Of a DNA stretch of 64,000 nt, positions 44,801 through 55,600 are shown in pieces. Location of the stretch: assembly GCA_014058105.1 (NCBI GenBank), contig JACGCM010001161.1, positions 1,488,001 through 1,552,000 on the forward strand. Reading direction: 5' to 3'. This DNA is from Kingdonia uniflora. Its lineage: Eukaryota > Streptophyta > Magnoliopsida > Ranunculales > Circaeasteraceae. Below the pieces are notes generated by a model. It saw only the letters and a program-made list of their open reading frames with translations, did not search any database and was not told where the DNA came from. Position 1 is the first letter of the stretch. Each line of letters begins with the position of its first letter. Position numbers and translations under genes: made by a program.

Positions 44801-46665
44801 CCAGGCTATTTTGCTAGTGACCAAGTGATCAATAGCGTACGAGTGACTAACTTCCTGGAACTGCGGCTAGGACCACTATAGTGAGTGAGAAAAGGGAAAG
44901 GCAAAACTTCACTAGCCACTTTTATGTGTATGCACTTTTCAGAAAACAAAACCAATACATGGTATAGATATACAGACTTTAATAGAACCAAAATTTCATA
45001 AAGCACAACCTATGGACAGAACTGACGGGGAATAAAACTATCGAATTAGACCAACAGGCTATTCATATTAGAAAATATTATATGTTGCCCTGGCTTATAT
45101 ACGGTAACATACACATAAATAGCTTCCTTTATATACAATAGGTGGAATATATGGTTCAAATGAAAACAATAAACTTGATGACCTGGAAAAGTTCAAGGGG
45201 AGAGTTTCCGTCCTTTGGAGCTCCTTGCTTTGCATCTACACGAAGCATAACATTTCTGCAACATAATATAGTAGAGATCATGATAAGTGGTGCATGACAG
45301 TATAAGACACAACACTGGAAAATAATGAGATCATGTGTGGCAAGGTTTAAAATACTAAAGCCAGGCAAGCTGTCGAAAGTTTTAAACAGGAAAATATATC
45401 AGGAGATACTGGTTGAAAACTCTCCTCAAAGCTCTCTCCCGCCTAATTTCTCACCCAAATCTCAGCCTCAGTTTACTTTATTTTATTATTTTGAGCAACC
45501 TATTATGTATTTTCGAGAAGGCCCGATTGGACAACCGGTCAGTAAACTCTAATACTGAAAACTGTAGTAATTTGACTTGTCCGACTTGGTTATCGGTTTT
45601 AATGCGATTCACTATTGTTTTAGACAAGTCTGTTTCAACCAGGCAGATTGAATAGTTCCACAAATTTGTTACTGCTTATAGTCAACAGTTTGTTTAGCAT
45701 GTCACAGAGACCATTTCAGGGACAAGTACCAGGTGTTTTCCGTTTAAAAGGCAGGGTAGTCGTAATGGTTAGTTACAACTGTAAAACATTTAGAGTTGAT
45801 AAGAAATGCATCAAATAAAAAAATAATCGCTACATACTTTCCCCATTCAGGAGGAGGATTCCATGCTGATAGGAGCATATCAGATTTGGCATTTGGCAGG
45901 CAGTTCCTAACAACAAAAGACTTCGTTGTAAACTCAGAAACACCAACATCTTTATAGTCTCGCTCAAAATCATACACCTGTCAAAATAATTTCTTGAGAT
46001 GAAATTTCATGATGCTAAAATGATAGTATAATACAAATCTAAGTACTCATAATGGCCTAAACGCAGAAATTATATGCAAATGAACTGCGAGATATTTTGC
46101 ATATCTCTAGGAAAACAAACCAAAGTTTCACAGCTAATGGTCTGGCAACCAAGATCTTTCAAATCACGTCCTTGAAGGGTTACTTTTTTCCAACAATCAA
46201 GTACTTTTGTGCCAATGGGCATGTGGCATCACTCATTTAATTGAGAGGATGGAGTTGAGTACCAAAATCACGTGAGTCGAGCGAAAACAGTAAATGGAGT
46301 GAGGTATAGACGCCATCCACTATATGGAGATATTCTTTACTACAAAGTGTAAGGCGATGTCATCATGGGGGCCATCGTCCTCTACTTGTTGAAGTCAATT
46401 CCATGCTATTAATACATTGGTACTACACTAATAAGCTTGTTCCATGGTTCTTGCAAAATGCTAGGCAGGAGATCAACAGATTACGTGTTGTTATGAACAT
46501 TTGCACGATTCACTCTTACAGGGAAGGAAACTCCGCTGCTGACCGTTCTCTAAATTAGGGAGCTGTCACATTACTTTCTTTACTACTTGTACTAGAGATC
46601 TACCTCTTTCTACAAAGGTTGTGTGTGTGGCTCTCAAACTTGATAAAGCAGGGTTGGGTTGGAGT

Positions 46666-46696
<31 letters not shown>

Positions 46697-49600
46697 GGGG
46701 GGGGGGGGGCGGGAGGGGGATGTGGTGTGGGGTGTGGGGTTGATGTGGGTAGCTCTCAAACTTGATAAAGCAGGGTTGGGTTTTGTAAGAGGCTATATCT
46801 AGCCTCCAAGAGACATGGTGTTACGTATCTTTTTATCTTAAAAAACTAATTTCATAAATACACTGAAATAATAAAATAAGTGTGGTGTGTAAGGTGTGGG
46901 GTGTGGGGTGTGGGATGTGTGTGGGTGTGGGTGTGTGTGGGTGTGTGGTGTGTGGTGTGTGGTGTGTGGTGTGTGGTGTGTGCGTGTGTATACAGAAAAG
47001 AGTACAGAGATGGGGATACGCATAGACCAGTAAGAATATTAACTGCTTTTATATAAACCTACAAACACATGTATATCCTCAAGCTAAAGTAACGAGACGC
47101 TAGGAAGAAGCAAATGGGTAGAATACTGTAGACTCACCATGTTATTTATCTCAGCTTCAGCAAAAGATTTACCATCAGCAAGCATGCCCCACACCACTTT
47201 GTTAATTTTTAAAGAAATACGCATAGCATATGAAGGGCTTTTGTTCTTCTCCTTCTCCGTAAGCCGGAGTTGTGCTGCTTTCTGCAGAGCCATCCTTAAC
47301 GATACCGATGCCGCCTTCCTAGATTTTTGTGTGTTTACCAGCTCTTTCTTCAATCCTTGCACCTGAAAAATGGAAATTTCAAATCGTTAGAGCGTGTGTG
47401 TGTGTGTGAGAGAGAGAGAGATTGTTCCACAAGAATCTGGAAAACCTAGTTTAAATGTAAGTCACCGGATTTTAAATCATGTTTAACCAAATCTCTATAT
47501 GACGCAATAACAGTAAATTCTAATTAGCTAACAAGGATTTCAGGGGCCAGAACTCATCAGTGTATCAACAATCTAATATTGAGTAACAACTATAGTAGAT
47601 TTAAGCTGGACACACGCTGCCTCTTCATGGGCATATGCTCAGGGATCTGGTCTTTAATTTGCTTGTTGTTTGAGAGGGTAGCAGCCCTTCTTGAGTGATA
47701 TAAGTTGTAAGGGTGTCGATGCTTCAGCTATCTGATAGTCCCAGAATTTCCCTGTTTACCATTTACATGTATCCCACTTGTTTGCTATTTCAGTTCTAAG
47801 AGATTCCACTTTGCGCTACGTCTCTGCCGATCTGGGTGGACAAGTGTACTATTCATTCTTTTTCTTTTTTCTACATTTTTCTTTGTAATTGTCTACTTAC
47901 TTCACGTTTTTTTGTTAGGTAAATGGTTATGAAGATTTAGCCTAAAGGGTTAAGGTCTCTGTAAAAGAGTTATTATTTCAAGGGGTTTTTTTTTTTAGAA
48001 CGTAAAAATAATTTATTGAAGAAAGCGAAATATCCGAGGCGGAAAGAGTACAACCCGAAGGCAAAACAAAGGAAAAAACGATACAAATACCTAATCATTA
48101 CAACGAATCCGCAAAAATTAATTCATCCCGTCGAGTAACAAGATCCTCAAACCGAACCCCTTTCCTAACAGTTGAGGAAGAAGACCAATACAAAATCGTC
48201 GCGAGAACGTTAAGGATAAGGATAAGGATAATAGCCTCCATAGTCTTCATCTTATCATTAAAGTGTCTACCCTTCCACTCCTTCCATAAGACCCATCCAA
48301 TAGCATACGGTGTAAGGTCCCAAAGAACTCTTCCAATCTTCCTCCTAAACGACGTACACAACCACGATTTTTAGGAAGAAATGAAACCCCTTTCAAAAAC
48401 CCAAGAAACACCGAAGAGATTAAGGAAATGATTCCACACTGATAGGTTGTGGGATTGTCTCCAAGCACGCACGTCGGGTTGTTTCCACGCATTTTACCCG
48501 GCCACTCTCTATTTTAGTAATTATGTTTTATTTTATTTAGTAATTCCTATTAGGAGTCTGATTAAGGTTTTCTATTCTAAATGGTGTTTCCTAATTGCTT
48601 TCTAATTGTGATGAGCCCCCTTATGCCTATAAAAGGAGAGCTCATCTAGCTTTATTTATTAATGTTAGTTTTAGTGAGAGAAAAGTTTAGCCTTAGGTAC
48701 AGAGATCTAGTTTATTTTCAGTCTTTAAATCAATCAAAGTAGTTTGTCATTTTGTTAATCGCTTCCGCATTAGTAGTTTTCTATCAATTGGTACCATAGC
48801 GTAGTTCACTCCGTGGGGAATTTTTTTGCTACAGTAATTTAATCCTAGGTTTGAGATGTATGTAGAAGCAATCATAAGGATTGCGAAGAATGAGGCATGT
48901 GTTGTAACGGAGGATTCGATGAGATTTGATGGAGTAGGCTTGGAGATGAACCACTACAAGGAGACGACGGAGAGGGAGAGCCACAATGTGATTGATGCTG
49001 TAGGTGAGGAAGACGGAGACGTGTTGAAAAGTTTTTGATCAAAGTACCACGATAGGGTCGCGACCTTGATGCGAGAAATTCATCTGATTGACGATTCCGA
49101 TCATCATGAAGTTCAACCAAAGAAAGCCAATACCCTAATTCGAACAAATTGAGTGGGGTTTCGCCGATTTGTTCGGCAGCGACAACGGACCCACTTCGGC
49201 GATTAAGCGAGTCGAACAAGTTGAGGAGTAGGGTTTCTTCGATTTGTTCGACAATGACGACGAACCTACTTTTGCGATTAAGCGAGTCGGACAAGTTGAG
49301 GAGTGGGGTTTCGCCGATTTGTTCGGCAGCGACGATGAACCCACTTCTGGGATTAAGCAAGTTGAACAAGTTGAGGAGTAGGGTTTCGCCGATTTGTTTG
49401 GCAGCGACGACGGACCCACTTCTGCGATAGAGAAACTTCTAGGTTTTCGGTACGAAGATCATAGGAGAACAGAAATAGCGAATCATGGGTTAGTTTCTTT
49501 TCATCGTGAAGAATTTTCCACTGGCGAAGGAGACTTGCAGAGTTGTGAGGGAAATATTAAAGGGTGTGATTTCGTACAATTTGGTGTTTTTCACCCAACA

Positions 49601-52600
49601 CAACAAGCAAGTCCAGCAATTTGGTTAGGCAAACATACCCCAAAAGATACACTTTTTATGCCGATCCAAATACGAAATCCAAGAGGGAGAAATTTTGTGC
49701 AATATGTTGACCCATTTTGGAGCGAGTCCGACAACCAATCAAAGACGGCGATGTATAGTTTTTTGGGGATTCTAGATAAGCATGGAAATTTTGGCACAAC
49801 AAAGTTAAATCGTTTCGGAGGCAAAATCATTGGGTACGGAAAGTACCGTGGACGAATTCAAACTCGTCTTATTCTCGGAGCCAAGCACGGTATTTTTTGT
49901 GAAACAATAGTTTCTTTATTTGCAGGCAAACCAAATGGGTACGGAAAGTACCGTGGACGGATTGGCAATCGTCCTCTTCTCGGAAGTACCTCTTTCGAGT
50001 TCAAGATCTTGTTTTGTTATGCAACCAGAGTTAATAGGTACGGAAAATATCGTGGAAGAATTTGCAGCGAGGGTACACGAATTTTTTCAAAGACGGGGAG
50101 AGTTGATAGGTTGTGGGGTCGTCTTCACGCACGCACGTCAGATTGTTTTCATGCATTTCACCCGATCACTCTCTACTTTAGTAATTATGCTTTATTCTAT
50201 TTAGTAATTCCTATTAGGAGTCTTATTAGGGTTTTCTATTCTAAATGGTGTTTCCTAATTGTTTTCTAATTGTGATGAGCCTCTTTATGCCTATAAAAGG
50301 AGAGCTCTTCTAGCTTTATTTATTAATGTTGGTTTTAGTGAGAGAAAAGGTTTAGCCTTAGAAAGAGAGATTGCAGAGTTTGGGGTAAATCTCATAAACC
50401 CTAGGTCTTTTGACCATTATTTTATGCAATTGAGAGAACTTAGTATTAATCAAGGTTACTTTAGCTTCTGTGCACGTAGTATTTAACAATCGCAGTCGGA
50501 CAATGTAAGAGAAGGTGATCAATAGAGTCATCCGCAATACCGCAAAGAGAACACGAAGGATCCACATCTATACCTCTACGTCTTAGTTGGTTTTTAGTCG
50601 TTGTTATCCCCCAAGCCACCCCCCAATAAAAGAAAATAACTTTGGACGGTATATCTTTCTTCCGGACCAAACGAGATGGTGGAAAGTTATGCTAGGGCTC
50701 GATCCCTCATTGCACCGCTATTGTTTCCACCTTCACTAACTAGATGAGTCAGACTAGGTATGGATTTTTGCTCTTAAAAGGCCTCGGTGCAATTTGGTAC
50801 AACGCATCTCCTTATATCCGTTGGAATACATTTATATCCGACAGGGGACTAACTTTAATCCGTCGTTCATAACAATCTCCACCTTGGATCAATCACTATT
50901 AGAATAAGGGTTGGCTTAGGTAGCAGAGTGAGGTTTTGGGAGGATCGGTGGTTGCTTGATTCCTTGCCTAAAGAATGTTATCCATCCTTATTTACTATTA
51001 TATATCATCATGAGTTAACTCCTCGAGATGAAGAGTATATATCATAAGGTTTGCCATGAAATTTAAGCTTTCGGGTGCTATTCCAAATGACATCACAAAC
51101 TGACAATTTGGCATCCTTTTTGGTTAAGCTGGCTAACTTTCATCCTTAATGATATCAGTGGCTTTTATACTTGGATTGTCTACTTAAATAAGGCATTGAC
51201 TATTGATAATTCAAGTATATACAAAATTCTAGCTACAAGCTATTGTTCCATGTGTAACTGTGAGATCTAGGGTTGTACATGAAAACCCGATAACCCGATC
51301 CGGACCGACCCGAATCGGCCAGTTTAGTCCAGTTTAGAGGTCAGTCGGATCGGTTTCGGTTTCGGTTTCAGTTTAGTGAACCCAGTTAAAACCCGACCGG
51401 AGTGAACACGTCTTTTTTCTCTCGATTCTCTTCCTTACTCTCATAGTTATCTCTTCCTCAAAGTTTGTAGTCTTCTTCATCGGTCTTTCGTGGACTATTT
51501 TAACGACAATCGAGCACACAACAATCAAATCAGATCGAAGTTCTTCTCTTTTGCTCCATTCGAGGATTTTTTTCTATGTCATCACTCCCAAATCAAAGTT
51601 CTTCTGCGTTATTTAAAGCTTTGTGGTTATACAACAATGGCCTCTCTCTCTTATATACAGGTTGAATTGATGTGTTGTCGTGATCCAATGGTTGATGGTC
51701 AACACGTCACTTTAAAGCAACAAAACACGCGGAAGACGATGGTGAGAGTTTTTTTTTATATAGGCAAGAGCTCCGGCAAATCACCACCATTAATATCGAC
51801 ATGGCGTTCTCAAAGACGCTTGCGTATTCAACGGAGATGGGTGTATATAAAACCTCTTTTAAGCTCTCGGAGTCCCAACAAATCACCAACACAGGCCCGA
51901 TAAAAACCTTATCAAATCGATTTTAAAAAAGAAAAAAATTTAAAACAAAACCCGAATTGCAGATCCGGCCCGACCTGATTGTTCTGGTTTGGTTTCGGAT
52001 TGGGTGTTGGGGGTGGTCGGTTCGGGTCTGGTTTAGGAAAGTGAGAACCCGAGTTCTTCGGGCCGGATCGGGCCGATTCGACCAGTGTACATCCCTAGTG
52101 AGATCCACTAACCACCTTTTTTCTACAATGCCCTTTCGTCCGGGAAATTTGAATCTATTCCTTTACCAAAACTGCTTTCACTTAATCTCATTCTACTAAT
52201 GTAATAATCCTCTAATCAGATTGGAGCTTGAATAATCTCTCTCGATGGGGTAAGACTACGTGGCGGTTTTCCCCCTTTATTGTTATCTCGACGATTTTGC
52301 TAGAATGGAGTGTGAAGAAATTTGAAGGAAAAGTTAGTTTTGATCAAATCTCTTGCCTATTGGTGGAGCAAACCAGTGTTTGATATGAAAGAGGTGTTAA
52401 AACTCATTTGTGGCTAGGTGTAAGGATGTCTTCCTGGAAGTTCGGTGACTTTACGTTCTAGTCTTGGACAGGTTTTTGGTTTCATCTATTGTAGCTTTGT
52501 TTTCCCTTGCCATCTATAATCCATTTTCTATATCAAAAAATTTACACTTGTCAACAAAATAAAATAAAATATCAAGAGCAACATGGGCAATTTTTGTTGG

Positions 52601-55600
52601 TGTTGTATCTCTTTCAATTTTAAGGAAACGCATAGTTATTCTGTATTTTAAAAAGTTCAGTAACTGAATACTAATATTAAAGAAAGTGAGGCTAAACTAA
52701 AATAGCTTTCTGGAATGTCCAGTTGTAAACAATTGATAAATTTCCTGACTCACCAGTCTGGATCTACCACCAGTTATCATCCACAAATTTGCATCCTGTT
52801 CTGGAGATAGGCACAGGTCCTTGGTAGTATCACTCCACATGGACAAGTTTCGTATATCGTCAAGGAGCACCTTTCTCTCCCTTTCTGTTTTTTCAAGTTT
52901 GATTCTTGCAAGTTCTACTTCCTCAACACCATCAGGAACAACCTCATCTGCTTCCTCTTCAACATCTTCATCATTGTCAGCGTGGTAGGAAAGACTACTC
53001 TTCCGAGGCCTAAATCAGACGAGTTAAAGCAAAAGCTTCCACGTAAGAAAATGGGAACATGAAGAGAAGCATTACATTTCTTTGTTATTTGACCAACCTA
53101 ACGAAACTTAAGCATATAGCCAGCAGTATTATGAACAGCTTATAGGCATAATTCATTCATCCATAAACCACTGAGTTTGGGTTTGTACACGTAAGTGCAA
53201 GCATATGGATCATCTACTTTATATCTTCCAAGTTCCAACAGAAATAATTGTGAAAATATTTATCATGTCAATAAGCTTCAAAATCATGTCTATGAAAAAG
53301 GAAATAGATAAAGTAAAGACGGAAAAGATAAATGGCCAATAAAAAGTACCGGCCACATTATTTACTCTTTATAATTACTAGAGCTACAAGATTGGTAAAT
53401 TACATTTTATAAATTGTTGTCTTCCCAACCATGACCAATTAATGTCAAGAGTGGTTTAGTGTGAGGCATGCAATAAATTAAACATCCAACTGTGTAAATG
53501 ACTTTGACAACAGACATTAAATAGTTTTGGCAATGTCTGCATCAAACCAAACTTTGGTGAAATTGAGCTATCAAGGGCAAATCCTTTTGTGAATTTGAAG
53601 TCTCATCATCTACGGAGCATTTATAGGATTAAAGTCAGACCTAGTCGTTCACATCATATTTCGCGGTTTCTCTAAATTATAAATTTGGAGGTGTCAAAAG
53701 ACGTTAATATGTTCTTTTGACTAATATTAGGAAGAAGACGACCATACAATCGGTTCAATTTAAATTAAAGTTGAAGGGAAGTAAGTTATATTTTTGAGTG
53801 ATCATAGCAAGAAGACCTCCCCACGTCATATGATTTATTTATACGAGGACTACCCCTGGTCGCCTAATAAAGGAGAAGTATAATGTCGGAAAAGAATGTA
53901 CTTGATTGACCTCTACGTAATAGAGTATCCAAGACAAATAGTAACCAATTTTTTTTTTCTTCGTGAAAAAAAGAATACTTATCTGATCCAAGAGGATCTG
54001 GGGCGTTTTATGAATTTTTTGCGTTTTATGGATTTTTTGACCAAGTCGTTCGAACGAGATTTGGAGTCGTTCGAACGACTTAAGGTTTATTCGAACAAAC
54101 TTTGATTTCTATTCGAATATACAAAGTTCTGAGTGTTATGTTCGAACAGACTTTTAGTCTGCTCGAATACACTCCTTTCTGAGTATTTTGTTCGAACAAA
54201 CTTTTAGTCTGTTCGAATACACTTTTTTGCCTATTGTTTAAGCGTTTAAGGGTATAATTGTCCTATTTTGTAACTAGGAACTTGTAACCCTCATAAAGGG
54301 GCAAGGCTAGATGATGTTAGATCAATCCAAGTTCTAAGAGAGAGACTTACGGTTTTAGAGGAATTCGATTGTAATTGATATTGATTAAGCAATTGAAGCT
54401 CTAAAAAGAGAATTCTCCCACCAAATTTATATTGTGGATTAAGTGGTATCAGTTTTTCAGTAACGATTTTCGGGGGTGATTGTGGTTTATGGTCTCTACA
54501 CGTGACCGTCTCAAGCAAACGAAGGAGAAGCTAGTAAGTCCGTTGAAGATTCACCGGACATCTAACTCGAAGAAGGCCAATTTGGAGATGGGCGATTCTG
54601 AAGATCGACTCACGACTTTGGAAATGAAAGTTTCTGACCTAACTACGACTCTAGGGGAGTTGGTAGAGCAATTACGTCTCACAAACCTCGCACAAGCTTC
54701 CGCCTTGGTGAAACCGCAAGTACGCTCAAAGAAGTAAGGGGTTGTGGAGGAGGATAGAGACGGGGGTACTGAGGAGGTTGATAGCGATTCTAGTGATGCC
54801 GAATCCGTCAAGGAGCAATCGGGTATTGGTAAGTCAATGAATCATATACGTAATCTTCGTATCGACTTTAAGATTGAAATTCCAATATTCGATGGTTCAA
54901 TCGATGCCGAGAAGTTGGATAATTGGTTAAATAGGTTAGAGACCTATTTTTCTGTTTATGAATATTTCAATGCTCAGAAAATTTGTTTCTCTACATTGAA
55001 ATTCACAAGTCATTCACTCACGTGGTAGAAATCCTATCGGAAACGTCACGAAGTATGAAGTTCGAGTTGGAAGGAGTTCAAAGTGTTAGTAAGAAAGCAA
55101 CTTTATCCAATTGGGTATGAACAAGAGCGATGGTACAAATAGCACAATTTGCGCCAAAAGTTTGGACAATCCGTACAACAGTTCACTACGGAGTTTCATA
55201 ATCAAGCGTTGGTTTTGGACATTGATGCGGATGAGTATGAGATGTTTATGAAATATACGGGGAGTTTGTCGGAGTCCATTAGAAGAGAGTTAAAGCTCTT
55301 AACCATGGAAAATATTGAAGATGCTACCGTTAAAGCAATTGATATTGAAGGCAAGTACTTGAAGAGTGACAGAAGACGACAAGAACAAGTCGGGGTACAG
55401 GTGTAGTTAGAAAAATGAGCATAAGGCAGAGTCCAAAGGAGAGGGGTCTTCGTCCAAAGAGAATTATTGCAGTCATTGTAAGGCGAGTGGGCATATTTCA
55501 GATAAATGTTGAAAACTTCACCCAGAGCTTAGGCCGAAGGAGAAAAATAGCAAGAAAGAGAAATGTACTAGCCACAGCGGTTGTTGACCTCCTGAATTTG

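Larger units (their letters stand above)
48440..50488 (+). mobile_element. short non-autonomous LTR retroelement with a repeat-coding ORF
   Basis: Direct repeats 48440-48786 and 50104-50488 both start TGATAGGTTGTGGG and share ttagtaattcctattaggag and a gcctataaaaggagagctc TATA box. A degenerate initiator-Met primer site (ttggtaccatagcg, 48788-48801) follows the left one and a polypurine tract (acggggagagt) precedes the right one. Only 1,317 bp lie between the LTRs, with no gag, protease, RT or integrase, so it depends on another element. No clean target duplication was seen (CACAC versus ATCGC). The LTR-flanked interior encodes tandem peptide repeats. Confidence 0.88.
47986..50760 (-). mobile_element. 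5'-truncated LINE (zf-RVT end) split by an LTR element
   Basis: On the minus strand, 50670-50489 reads VRKKDIPSKVIFFYWGVAWG, then RRRGIDVDPSCSLCG and DHLLLHCPTA, the zf-RVT zinc region of plant L1 LINEs. It resumes at 48439 as VWNHFLNLFGVSW and RVLWDLTPYAIGWVLWKEWKGRHFNDKMKT. It ends in poly-A (T-run at 47986-47996). The 2-kb LTR element 48440-50488 separates the two parts. Confidence 0.8.

Noticed and set aside
46838..47023. His/Thr/Pro-rich minus-strand ORF
   Set aside because: Pure translation of the GT/G-rich microsatellite.
49135..49419. Minus-strand ORFs with SLPNKSAKP repeats
   Set aside because: They mirror the plus-strand 75-bp repeat. The plus frame agrees with LTR orientation, primer site and polypurine tract.
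51490..51903. 137-codon ORF inside the hAT element as a captured gene
   Set aside because: No domain, low-complexity composition and no splice or homology evidence from the sequence alone.
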